64,000 nucleotides of DNA, taken from contig WNNJ02002834.1 of assembly GCA_012934845.2 (NCBI GenBank), positions 1 to 64,000 of the forward strand, in the 5' to 3' direction. The stretch comes from Pomphorhynchus laevis (Eukaryota > Acanthocephala > Palaeacanthocephala > Echinorhynchida > Pomphorhynchidae). Within the stretch, counting starts at the first letter, position 1, and each line of letters begins with the position of its first letter. Under the pieces are notes generated by a model, which worked only from the letters and a program-made list of their open reading frames with translations, had not been told where the DNA came from and searched no databases. Position numbers and translations under genes: made by a program. Shown piece after piece: positions 38,110 to 48,876 of the stretch.

Positions 38110-38601
38110 ATGGGCATATCGCTAGTAGTTGTAGACACTTATGAATACGTAAAGAAAGGCATTGATCTTTTATCTGGCGTGCTTCTTCTTGTCAGTTATT
38201 GGGAATCAGCTTCTCCAAAAGCACATCAATTGTCGGCCATCCGTTCACATTTCTTAAGGTCATATAAATATTACAGCACTAAATCTTTACGTGGCAGCAA
38301 AGATAAACATGTTTCCAAAATGTTTATGGATAGAGGTTTTTCTATCACAATAATTAAGCGAACATTAGATTCTGTTAGATACCAAAAAGATAAAAACGTA
38401 CCATCTGAAAAGAGTAAATTAGAGAGAGCTTATGTCCGTCTACTATCGAACAATAAAAGGGTAAAACTAAATCTAATGAGGGCATGTTGGTTTCTGAACA
38501 ATAATACACACAAAACACTTTGTCCCTATACTCGAAGGGGCAAAGTCGTTTGTTTAGAAGATTCAAACGTAAACCGAAGAGGCTTTCGGTGTAGTTTATG
38601 A
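38110..38601 (+). CDS. Unrecognised 163-codon ORF, possibly transposon-derived
   Basis: An intact ORF with basic, Ser/Lys-rich composition. The middle (RSHFLRSYKYYSTKSLRGSK, then DRGFSITIIKRTLD) resembles loosely the region after the catalytic core of PLE reverse transcriptases. It ends just where copy D of the RT/nuclease family starts. I cannot assign a function; it may be only a remnant. Confidence 0.3.
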   Translation: MGISLVVVDTYEYVKKGIDLLSGVLLLVSYWESASPKAHQLSAIRSHFLRSYKYYSTKSLRGSKDKHVSKMFMDRGFSITIIKRTLDSVRYQKDKNVPSEKSKLERAYVRLLSNNKRVKLNLMRACWFLNNNTHKTLCPYTRRGKVVCLEDSNVNRRGFRCSL

Positions 38602-41600
38602 AATACCTTGGATGCTTCCGCTTTCATAAGTTCAGAGGTTCAAGGTGTGCAGGTTCGGGCGAGGGATTCGGCTGTTTCGACCATGCGCCCAAGATCCAAC
38701 CAAATGAAGCCACCACAGAAGTCATAACTCCGACATTAGCAATTCCAAGCGCTCGAGTCGACGCTTCGAACCGTCTATCATCTCTTCAATCATGTTGTCG
38801 CAAGGAATTAACAACAGTCATACGCATTCCGTACAAAGCACGTGTTCTAGCAGCCACCCATTTATCTGACAATATCAAAAAAGCACTGCAGATCGGAGAT
38901 GTCAGTTCATGGACAAAGTTGCTGCTCTTCGCAAAATCATGCTTCAGTGGCCCAATGCCCACAACATGCAAAGGTCGATATAAGTTCGAGAAGCACATTT
39001 GCGAATCAATAAGAGCCTACGCGACAACCGCCTTAACGGATGTGCTATCCATGATACAAACGCCACACAAATATGCAAACCGTTAACTAAACGACAATTC
39101 AGAAATTGCTTGTATCAACCTGGCCAAGCATGGGAATTACGGTAAGGCACTCCAGCATTTGGTTTCAGAAAGAATAGTCAGCCCATCTACACAAGCACAG
39201 CAACACTGCAAATACTACATCCCTTGACGTACAACATCTGGCGGGATCAGCCACTATCCTCACCTAATCTTATAGAACGACTTTCAAACAATCCGATTTC
39301 GTCTATATATGTAGGCCGCGAGACCGTCATTGCCGCGGTCAACTTCATTCCTTCAGCGTCGGGACCAGGATGCCTGGGGTTAAGACCGGAGCATCTCCAG
39401 GACATGTTACGAGCAAAAAGTGGCGGTTTGCTAGCATAGAACCTGACGCACCTTGTCAACCACTTCTGGCGGGACTAGCACCCTCTGAAGTGGCGCCTGA
39501 CATTTTTGGCGCGAACTTGATCGCACTTCTCAAAAAGAACGGGGGTATAAGACCAATTGCCTTTGGCGAAACTCTACGCCGTCTCTGCTCGAAATGCATA
39601 TGTCTCCAACTTTGCAAACGTTTCGCTGGTCTCCTACAGCCAACACAACTTGGGGTAGCAACCCTAAACACAGTCCAACGAATCGTTGGACTGTGTTTGT
39701 GTTCATCGTTCACAACGTCCAACGAATCCACGAACATCACACCAACGACAACAACTGGGCCTGGGCAAAGATCGATCTTTCAAACGCATTCAACCCATTG
39801 AAGAGTGCACTTACGAGCGTCGGTTCGAGAGAACGTCCCGGTGCTCTTGCCATGGTTTAACTTTTCATACAAGTGCAAGGCACCCATTCGTTTCGGCACG
39901 CAGTACCCTCTCAATTCATGTGAAGGAGTCCAGCAGGGTGACACGTTGGGCCCGTTCCTCTTCTCGTTGGCCATTAAGAAAACGATTGAACACGTTTCTC
40001 ATATCCCTGGAATAAACCTCAACATGTGGTACCTGGACGATGGCATAGTCGGCGGGACGCCTTCGGCAATCGCATCCGCCCTCGGCTAGCTAGACACGAG
40101 TTTTAAGGTGATTGAATTGCAGCTAAGCTGGCGAAAGACAGAGGTCATCGGCACGACTGAAGCCATAAGCTCTTGCTTGACCCTACTATCAGAGGCGGTT
40201 TCGGAGAACACCTCTGGAAACATGCATTTGTTAGGCATACCCATCGGTGACGAGTCCTTCATAGAAACCCACCTGACAAACGAGATTCTGCCACCGCTAA
40301 ACAAGACAATCGATGCAGTAGCCAAGCTGCCAGACACTCAAGTCTGATACCTCCTACTCAAACACTGCGCTTCCTCGTCCAAGATAAACCACCTTCTCGG
40401 TTCAGTTGATCCAAAGATTACAAAAACGTTTTGTCAGACATTCGAAAGACAAATCGCCAGCGCCTTTCAGAAAATATGTCCGTGTAAACTACACGAAGCA
40501 GCGAAATCACAGATGACACTCCCAATCCGTCTGGATGGATTTGGCCTAAGATGCAATGCGGCGCATGTCCAGAGCGCATTTATACATAACGTGATGCAGG
40601 TCGGAGAAGAATACAGTCTGGATCCTACACTTTTTCCTGACTATTCAGAGGTATTAGCCACCTTTAGAACGACTGTGGGGTCTCACTTCATGCCGTCAAC
40701 GGAGGGAAGTCAATCATCAACATCACGCCTGATTGAAAATATCGCCTCGACACAGCTGATACAATCATCTAGTAAAATGGATCGGGCCCGACTACATGCA
40801 GTGTCGTGTCCAAACGCTGGGGCTTGGCTTAGTGCTGTACCAAATGCGGTATATGGAACGGAATTAACACCCCCACAATTCTGTATTCTAGTCCGCATGT
40901 GGCTTGCGATTCCTTTACACGAAAAGGATTATAGATGGGGCCGCTGCATGCGCATAGCTGATAAGGAAGGCTTACACTCGCTAACTTGATAATACGGGGG
41001 CTACCAAAGACTGCGGCATAATGCTATTCGTTACGTGGTATTCGCAACCGCACAATCAGCCCGGATGGATGTAGCTCTGGACGTGCGATGTATTATCCCG
41101 GACCTATGTGAACGGCCGGCAGACATCCTATTTTATGGAGACCATCCCCATGCAATCGACTTTGCAGTCACCCAACCCCAACAGGCGGCATACCGTCGCT
41201 CAGCTGCTAACGCACAGCTCGCCGCCGCTACATCGTACGCGGCTAATGTTAAAGACCGAAAGTACAAGAGCAGGGTCGAAGCTGCGGGGTATATATTCTC
41301 AGCCGCTGTAGTGGAGTCGTTTGGGGAATAGAATGAAGTGGGAAACAGGGTCATCAAACGGGTTGCAAATAACATGAGCCGGACAAGCGGAGTCGGATAT
41401 GCCGTGACGATCACGCATTTATACCAGCGCATCTCTATTGCAATAATGAGAGGCAACGCCAAAGCAATGTTAGCGTCACTTGACCAGATTCCAATATTGA
41501 CATTTGATGGTGGACACCAGGAAACATGTGAACCCGGGAAACGCCTCTTCGAGCCAGACTCTTGTGCTTCGAACCGAACTCTTGATATGATGAGACAACC

Positions 41601-41990
41601 GGTTTGCAAAGACAACAACAATAACCATGCTCCAATAAATGAGTACGACGAAATAATCCCCGTGTCATGCAGGACTGAGATAGTGCACCAAATTCGGATA
41701 CACTATCAATAATCCAGGCCAGCCTGATTCCTAACATACAAATAATGCCCCAGTAACCTATTCAAACGATCATGACCATTAAACAGCCGCGTACGACAAC
41801 TGTGAAGATCGATATCGACAATGTTGAGTCTTTTCCTGAGCATGAACGAGGTGAGTCAGTCAATAGTGAACGTTCAGACGATGATGAAGCTCGAAGGAGA
41901 ATCATTATTGAAAAACGCCGCAACACTACGATGAGTATAGGAGGACCGAATAGTTACTCCAACACTCCCCAACCACGTCGGCGATGACGT
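38598..41990 (+). mobile_element. Broken RT/nuclease retroelement, copy D
   Basis: The N-terminal region (IPYKARVLAATHL, SSWTKLLLFAKSCF) is followed by the RT (PIAFGETLRRLCSK, KIDLSNAFNPL, GVQQGDTLGPFLFSL, NMWYLDDGIVGG), a thumb-like region with GIPIGDESF and DGFGLR, the former zinc knuckle (GLHSLT...RLRHNAIR) and the nuclease block (RPADILFYG, HAIDFAV). A small acidic/basic ORF (41,772-41,987) lies at its 3' end. Pieces sit in several frames with multiple stops. It resembles the intact element at 48.4 kb in order but not closely in sequence. Confidence 0.8.
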
Positions 41991-42039
41991 CGTATTGTAA
42001 CGAACAATTAATATTTGGGACCCAATTGCGGGTAACCCC

Positions 42040-42330
42040 CAATTTGTAAGTTGTAATTATTTTATTTGTCTAAAAAATAAGGAATAAGTTAAAAAATACC
42101 TTGTTTATCTTGCAACAAAACCTACGTAGAACAAACTAGTAAACTGTTGCGTAGAAGATTGTAAGAACATGCCCGCACACGTAAGGATCCCAAAAACAAA
42201 GAGTGTGCGGTAGAACGGCATGTCCGAGAAACAGCGCATATATTGGACCTAGACAACTTTAGGATAAAGTTAACGACATTCATTGCACTGAAACGACATT
42301 CGTTGATCACATTCATTGCACTCAAAAAGA
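42040..42330 (+). mobile_element. Penelope-like GIY-YIG fragment
   Basis: The frame gives CNKTYVEQTSKLLRRRL, EHARTRKDPKNK and AVERHVRETAHI, the second half of a GIY-YIG domain as found in PLEs. Broken. Confidence 0.6.
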
Positions 42331-42479
42331 CGTAAGTGCGAACAGATATGGGTTGGAAGATTAATGACCGATAGAGATTGAGGCATATGTGAAGATTATA
42401 TATTCAAATTTCATAGAGTGGTAAAATTAATTTGATCATACAATAATAAACTTTAATAATCCTTAATTATAAAAGTTTA

Positions 42480-42925
42480 TTATATATGTTCTATCGCGTT
42501 CAAAGCCAACAGAAATATGCGACAAATTTTTAAAGCTTCGAACAATTCACTAGATAGCAATAGAGAATGCGGCAATAAAAGGTGTAAATGCTGTGCAGAC
42601 ATGAAAACGACATCAGAAATACACAGCAAAATCACGAGTCTAACATACAAAATACGAGGAATAAATAATTGCAAAACTAAAAATTTAATTCTCGCATATG
42701 CAAACAACTTCAACTTCAGAACAAACAAGCCGAGAAATGCACATACGAGCACTGAATAGAAGATCTGACATAATGAACAAGATGCAAAACAATGATGGAG
42801 CAGTCAACCATTGCATAAACAATGAAGGACACTGCATGGAAACAGTTATTATCGAAAGTGATCTACCAGATACGGCAAAAAGAAAAGGAACAATTTTGGA
42901 TCGGACAACTCTGTACTGACCAACA
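42480..42925 (+). mobile_element. GIY-YIG element fragment of another lineage
   Basis: The first part has CGNKRCKCCADMKTT with following IHSKITSLTYKI and NCKTKN, the zinc-binding lead-in of GIY-YIG elements. The second part has RSDIMNKMQNNDGAVNHCIN, then GHCMETVIIE. The middle, with the catalytic YIG, is missing or frame-shifted. Confidence 0.6.
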
Positions 42926-43257
42926 ATTAAACAGAGAATATTTTTCATTTGCCGTAGAAGTTGATAGTTCGCAATAATTATGAGATTTTTATCTTGACTA
43001 ACTATTGATTTTTTCTGTGATTTCTTCCGTGTAATGTAAGTGCATATATGCATGATTATGCGTAATTGACAAAGTACTGAAGAAGAGCAATGGCTCGAAA
43101 CGTTCAAAAATATTAAAGCTCATCTTTTGATTTTACGTATTGTGACATTTTATCTATTAAATATATATACATATATAAGAGTCTTTAAATGACCCAGAGC
43201 TGTCGTTCTACAAATATTTTTACTATAAATAATATACTTTTATAATAAAGGATTTTG

Positions 43258-43340
43258 CAAAACACCGGAGTTTGATTACATGCAAAGCAGATTTCGTTAT
43301 CACTCCCATACGATCTGATGGTAGCCGGCAGCAGTGTAAG
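43258..43340 (-). repeat. Copy of the tandem unit at 24.84 kb
   Basis: Matches one unit of 24,836-24,997 (GATTACATGCAAAGCAGATT, TATCACTCC, GGTAGCCGGCAGCA). It lies just upstream of the second copy of the 340-bp repeat. Confidence 0.7.
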
Positions 43341-43361
43341 ATACTCTTATAATGATTATAG

Positions 43362-43705
43362 CTTATGATGCTCGACTTGTCCATGAAATAATATAAACGA
43401 CAATTTGGGGTTACATGGAAAACGTAATATCTCGAGTTCGATCAGCATCGACCATGCAAGCACTTGCATTAAAGAATAGTCAACGATCACTTATAAGAGA
43501 TATGAATAATCCGCTCCCGAATAATTGCATTCATTAAGAGAATTAAGTTAGAATTTTAAACAAATAGTCCAGGTGACAACTCCGTATTTATTGGAAATGT
43601 TCAAGTTAATTTATGCGAGGTATGATTCTTGTTTTGTATACAAATCAAACAATGTAGACTATATTTACAAACAGGAAATCTATATATTCTAAATATAGAC
43701 CCACT
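43362..43705 (+). repeat. 340-bp dispersed direct repeat, copy 2
   Basis: See the copy at 35,493. Both copies end near AATATAGACCCACT. Confidence 0.85.
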
Positions 43706-43798
43706 CACATAATATTGGCACACTAGTTAAGATCAACGATTTTTCAAGGTTTTTAACAGCTTTCAGAATAATATTTTTAAAGCCCTTGAAATTTTTTT

Positions 43799-44365
43799 TT
43801 GAAAAATCCATTATTTTTAAGATTAAAATATCAGTGCTCCGCTTCCAATCTTATTCTAAACTCCAGCAAATCGAAGGTGGTTTTCTTTCATGGCAGCCCT
43901 GCGACAAAAAAAAAGAAACTTAAGAGATTAGCACGCTCTGCACTCTCCTTCATTTTGCAACCTCATCCACTCCCTATTTTCTCGAATCAATTAAAATACC
44001 TGGACTTCACCGTTACGGTGAATTAGTCGGCGAAAGCTGACCTGGATATACTTAAACGTATCCTGAAGAGATCTATGTGGACCCTATAACGGACTCAGCA
44101 TCTGTCATTAAATGGGGAAACCCAAGTGCGCTTCTGGGGTACTTGAGCTATCGCGGGATTAGTCTTCTTTTATAGAGGACGTCCCCCGAGCAAAGGATGT
44201 GGTTTCTCAAGCTCCTTGTCTCTCGTTTACCTAGCATAGTCCGCCTCGATTGGATTCTTGGGGGTGAAAGACTCCGGGTGGTTTAGTCGGAAGGCGGCGT
44301 GTTGGATTGGTTGGAGAGCTCAGATCCCATTGGACATGAAGCCTTGAGTTTTGGCGAAGACAAAT
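43799..44365 (+). mobile_element. LINE 3' end, same family as 28.5-30.7 kb
   Basis: NLILNSSKSKVVFFHGSPAT matches the NLVLNSSKSQVVVFYGAPAN block of the larger LINE, followed by the same downstream nucleotide sequence (TCGGCGAAAGCTGACCTG, GGGGAAACCCAAGTGCGC, GAAAGACYCCGGGTGGTT). Only the 3' part is present and it is broken. Confidence 0.8.
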
Positions 44366-44875
44366 AACGACATTTTTTGTGATCTCTGATCTGACTTGTT
44401 ATAGTTGTTTTTTCTTCACATGTTAACCCTGAACCTTGTATTATTTATTTTAAAAGAAACTTTATTTATTTATTTATGATACATTTTATTTACTAATATG
44501 TTGATCTAGTTAGAAACAGAGGCTATTTGCACTATGAGAACTGGCGATGTTGGTAGTAGTGATGAAGAGAAGGATTCTTTTCAGCGAATTGTAATTAATT
44601 GTTAATTGTATCTCTAAAACTGTCTATCTAATTAAATTATGTGGAATATTTGCAGACACGTCGGAAGATCTCAAAGGTGTGTTGTTCTTCATGAAATCTT
44701 CCGTCTTTAATTCAACGATAACGTAAGCTTTGTAATAACATTATACAAAATTGTTTGTATCCGTGTGTATTGCATTTCCTATCACGATCTACTACAAGTT
44801 GCCGGAAGAGTGTGCAGGCGATGTTTGAAACACGTTCAAAATCGATAATCTTAAAGACATCAAATTAAGATCAGG

Positions 44876-45161
44876 AGCAACTTGCACAGTTATACCAACT
44901 ACAGATATTCAATCGAACCTCGGTATGTGTCGTATCCCTTAGCGTCGTCGCTATAATTTATTTGTGAATTTTCAGTGCCTGTTGCACCTGCAGATTTTAT
45001 TTCCGACGAAATGGGGAATGGTTGCGAAACCAACAATTATGGTAACGATTCATCGACATCAATTGCTAGTCATCTGGTTACACGCTTGTTTTAGAATTTG
45101 CGGGAATTTATAGGATAATGATGACGTCAAAGCTTTATTCTCATTTATTTGCTAGACTGTA
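44876..45161 (+). repeat. 286-bp duplication, copy 1, with splice-like exon pair
   Basis: Identical to 45,979-46,264 except for about three bases. It contains GTATGT at 44,923 and TTTTCAG ending at 44,975, a 53-nt potential intron. The downstream exon would encode VPVAPADFISDEMGNGCETN and then about 19 more residues to a TAG at 45,092-45,094. In the upstream frame TVIPTTDIQSNL precedes the donor. It may be the end of a host gene caught in a duplication. No family recognised. Confidence 0.55.
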
Positions 45162-45527
45162 CATTTGTTAATAGATACATTTGTTAGTTAGACTATCTAG
45201 AAAAGGTGTTGGTTTATAATCCACGAATTTATAAAATCAAGCTTAAATTAATGATTTCCTGTAAACAGGAAACATTAGTTACCTGTTTTTAAAAATGTCA
45301 AAATATTATAATGTAATGAATCTCTTTGAGATTTATTAATTTATTATCTCTTTTGAGTTGAAACCAGGAAAATCAGATCATTTATTCAGCAACAACCTCT
45401 GCCTAGTGTTTAAGGATGGTCCGCACAGCAATTCGATCCGGTTAAGAGCGTAAGCCTCAGACAATTAAGCAAAGTGTAGGAAACGCCTTCATTCACAATA
45501 TCACACAGGCAACCGAAACGACCAGTG

Positions 45528-45600
45528 TGTACCTCATTCTACTGATGAGTGTTGCCGGGTACTCATTGGTTGTCTAGAAGTGACATGGTAACTGAAAGTT
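45528..45600 (+). other. Hammerhead-like CTGATGAG block, second copy
   Basis: CTGATGAGTGTTGCCGG at 45,542, followed by sequence like the block at 34,812 (GTCTA, AGTGAC). See that entry for the ribozyme possibility and its limits. Confidence 0.3.
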
Positions 45601-45669
45601 GTGAATTAAAGTCCAGTCTATCAAGAAACAACATTTAGTATAAATGCCGTATTTCTAAAGAAATCCTAG

Positions 45670-45980
45670 ACCGTGAATTGGTCGGCGAAAGCTGACCTGA
45701 ATAGTTTTAAACGTATTCTGAAGAGACAAGGTGGGCCATGACACAGACTAAGCATCTGTCATTAAATGGGGAAACCCAAGTGCGCGCTCTGGGGTACTTG
45801 GGCAAACTCAGGATTAGTCTTCTTTTCTAGAGGACGTTTCCGGAGCAAAGGCTAAGGTTTCTCAACCTCCTTGTCTCTAGTTTACCTAGCATAGTCCGCC
45901 TCGATTGGATTATTTATGGGGGTGAAAGACCCCGGGTGGTTCAGTGGAAGGCGGCGTAGTGGATTGGTTAGAGGGCTCAG
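45670..45980 (+). mobile_element. LINE 3' fragment, same family as 28.5-30.7 kb
   Basis: About 310 bp that match 44,025-44,340 (TCGGCGAAAGCTGACCTG through GGCGGCGTAGTGGATTGG). It stops abruptly at GGGCTCAG, exactly where the second copy of the 286-bp duplication starts. Confidence 0.8.
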
Positions 45981-46264
45981 CAACTTGCACAGTTATACCA
46001 ACTACAGATATTCAATAGAACCTCGGTATGTGTCGTATCCCTTAGCGTCGTCGCTATAATTTATTTGTGAATTTTCAGTGCCTGTTGCACCTGCAGATTT
46101 TATTTCCGACGAAATGGGGAATGGTTGCGAAACCAGCAATTATGGTAACGATTCATCGACATCAATTGCTAGTCATCTGGTTACACGCTTGTTTTAGAAT
46201 TTGCGGGAATTTATAGGATAATGATGACGTCAAAGCTTTTTTCTCATTTATTTGCTAGACTGTA
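45979..46264 (+). repeat. 286-bp duplication, copy 2
   Basis: Second copy, directly fused to the LINE fragment on its left. Its upstream frame reads CAATAG where copy 1 has CAATCG, a stop in the candidate coding frame, so this copy is probably dead if the frame is real. Confidence 0.85.
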
Positions 46265-47360
46265 TATGCAAAATAATGTAATGTTGATGTGCTCGAATGA
46301 ACATAACTTTTTTCTTATCGCTTTATTCAGATTAACAATGTGTTGGCTGACAATTCGACCCTCACTGCATTATACGTCAAAGTTCGTACATTAAATAAAA
46401 CGTCAAGGTACCATACGCAGGGCGGTTGCGGCGATCGATACTCGCACTTAATTAATCGATAATTTACGACAATTGAATTTTTATACTTAGGTTATATAAT
46501 GTTAAATTATACTGCAAGCGGACAGGAAATTGATAGGAAATTAGCTCAAATAGATATCTTTGAGGTGGAGGATACTGCTTGCAAATAATACACTTGCACA
46601 CTAAATTGAAAGCTGATGTTGCAATTTACCAGAATGTTGCTAATTATATCTTTGTTATTACAATTCATTCCGCGAAAGAATTGTTCGGTGAAAATTACAC
46701 GTTGGAAAAATTCTTTATGATTTCATTTTACGCCAAATGATAAACACTGGTAGTGTTCAGATCGTATATGTCTGTCATTAGCTGACTTATACATTGGTGT
46801 TCTACATTTTTCTTGCCGTTGCGCAATATTATTCGGTATAATTGTACATGTACGTTTCTAGTCGGAATTTTCAACTTAGTGGTATACAACTTTATCATTT
46901 CCAGTGCTTTTGTTTTTAATATCGTTTCAACGATTGTTCATGTTTTCCCTTAAAGATCAACCGGTCTCGACGACATATTGTTTAGTTATGGAAAACATTG
47001 TATTAGATAAATTGATCTTGATGTCGCACATTGATATATGCATTGTATGTGAAGAAACGTGTTTGTTGCGTGCATTTATATGTGCTTATCTGTTTCATAA
47101 TGCTACATGTTTTGCATCTTGGATGATCACATGCTTCGGACTTATGTTTTCTCACATAGTGTCATTTCCATTTCTAGAGGTAGTGTATTAGTATTTTTTA
47201 CTGTCTTGCCGCATCTATAATATACTATTTGGCGTTAAATTATTTCATAATGAAAAGCCATGACATTTTACAGTTAACTATGCCAACGAGAATAGCGAAA
47301 GCAGCATTTTAGATACATAAATATACAAAGTTTAATTCGGAAAATTTTAAACAGACTTTT
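46265..47360. other. Unrecognised stretch
   Basis: A hydrophobic, Cys-containing 95-codon ORF (46,904-47,191) has no known match and no supporting context. Nothing else seen. Confidence 0.4.
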
Positions 47361-47597
47361 AATAAAATTAAAAAGTTTAAAATTGTAAAATGTTTCGATA
47401 CCTTTTACAATAATATCACATTAACTTATCTTTATCATTAACCTTTTAAGTTACCGTTAATATTATCAAAAAGTTAGTATTATAAATAAAAATTGGTAAA
47501 TCATTAAACATCGGTAAAGGTAATAGTAGGATCGCTCGTGATATTCTCATTTTACGATTTTTTATCTGTCTTTCTCACTAAACATGTTGCACCAGAA
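47361..47597 (-). repeat. Left arm of a 237-bp inverted repeat
   Basis: The reverse complement matches 55,667-55,903 over the full length with few differences. Related to the 1.26-kb dispersed repeat (shared CCGATGTTTAATGATTTACC-type motif). Two retroelements lie between the arms. Confidence 0.88.
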
Positions 47598-48278
47598 CTT
47601 ATTCGGAAATAATGTCATATATGTCAATAAGACAGATAAAAAACCGTAAAATGATAATATCACTAGCGATTCTAGTATTAATCTTCTTTAAAACTTCAAA
47701 CTTCTTTAAGCTAAGAGGATATAATCACACAAAATTTAACGACAGTTTCAAAAGGCAACACTCTTGTTTTTAGACAAGGGAACGCAGATTGAAGAATAAA
47801 CAAAAGACATGTCAACAGTTTAATATCATCTAGCTTTAAAGTCATTAGTAAGATATATTGCTGAATACTATTGGGAAAAAGATAATGATCTCAAAAGAAG
47901 AATCAGCGCCCAACAGTAAATTATATATTCGGGAAAACAGTTAAAGCCGTGATACAATCTACCGTTAGAAATAGAAATGAAGGTATGCGATAAAACACAA
48001 GGCATATCTGAATATGCCTTGTAATAAGAAGAAATATTATTATTATTAGTATTACGGTTTGCTGACCTGCTCCAAAATTCTAAATTAAAACAAGTAAATC
48101 GGAATCTGCTATTTATTTCAAATAATCAAAAACAGTTGGTACAGTTTCAAGAATTTCATTAAAAGAAGAAAGGTAACTCAATTTTCCTTCAGTACGACGC
48201 TATGCATCAATAAAAAAATTTAAATCAATAACAAATCTGTACAGATTCCATTTATTATTATTTGAGCTTAAAAAAAAG

Positions 48279-48339
48279 TTTGAGATAAAATAACATACAA
48301 TAAACATACAACATTTGAGATAAAATAACATACAATAAA
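48279..48339 (+). repeat. 35-bp tandem repeat before ORF1
   Basis: TTTGAGATAAAATAACATAC units at 48,279 and 48,314. It lies about 40 nt upstream of the ORF1 start and may belong to the 5' untranslated region of the element. Confidence 0.75.
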
Positions 48340-48380
48340 TAACATACAATATTTAACTGCATACAATAATTACAATTACA

Positions 48381-48845
48381 ATGCCTCGAGGGAAACCATC
48401 AACGCAAATTCTTTGTTGCACGTGCAATGGACCAGCCGCAAAATGCAAGGGCTGTCGATGTGCGAAGAATCGTACTACATGCACCAACTGCAGAGCCAAC
48501 GACTGTGGTAATCGTTCCCAAGTATCACGTAGCCACTCTCAAGTACCGAACACCGAAGTTAATGCCGAACAACATGAGGACAAGTCTCTTAGCACGCAAA
48601 AAAAATCGAACACCTTACCGACTCGCTCGACAATATATGAAGTGGTTTGTCAATGGAGACCCAACCACTTGTATCTGCCCCTGTGTAACGCTAGTAATCA
48701 GTTCGTAAGGATCTTGGCAGGTTTTTACTCGAAAGCAGCAAATTCGGAGCATTTGGATGCCCTAAAAGACGCTACTGTATTCTCACAACTAATCCTTCAA
48801 AAAAATACGAACAAGAAAGATCTCAGCGATTCGGAAAACGATTGA
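48381..48845 (+). CDS. Retroelement ORF1, Cys-rich
   Basis: 154 codons. Residues 13-40 contain a dense cysteine cluster (CCTCNGPAAKCKGCRCAKNR, then C..C....CGN), spaced like a CXC/CRC-type metal-binding motif and suited to nucleic-acid binding. The rest is Ser/Thr-rich and then ends acidic (SDSEND). The start ATG follows AACAATTACAATTACA. It overlaps the ORF2 reading frame by about 50 nt at its end. Confidence 0.75.
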   Translation: MPRGKPSTQILCCTCNGPAAKCKGCRCAKNRTTCTNCRANDCGNRSQVSRSHSQVPNTEVNAEQHEDKSLSTQKKSNTLPTRSTIYEVVCQWRPNHLYLPLCNASNQFVRILAGFYSKAANSEHLDALKDATVFSQLILQKNTNKKDLSDSEND

Positions 48846-48876
48846 ACGTCGACTGAAACTTTGGTCGGAATCCAAA

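Noticed and set aside
46904-47191. 95-codon hydrophobic ORF
   Set aside because: No recognisable domain, no neighbours that support a gene and ordinary base composition; chance is likely.
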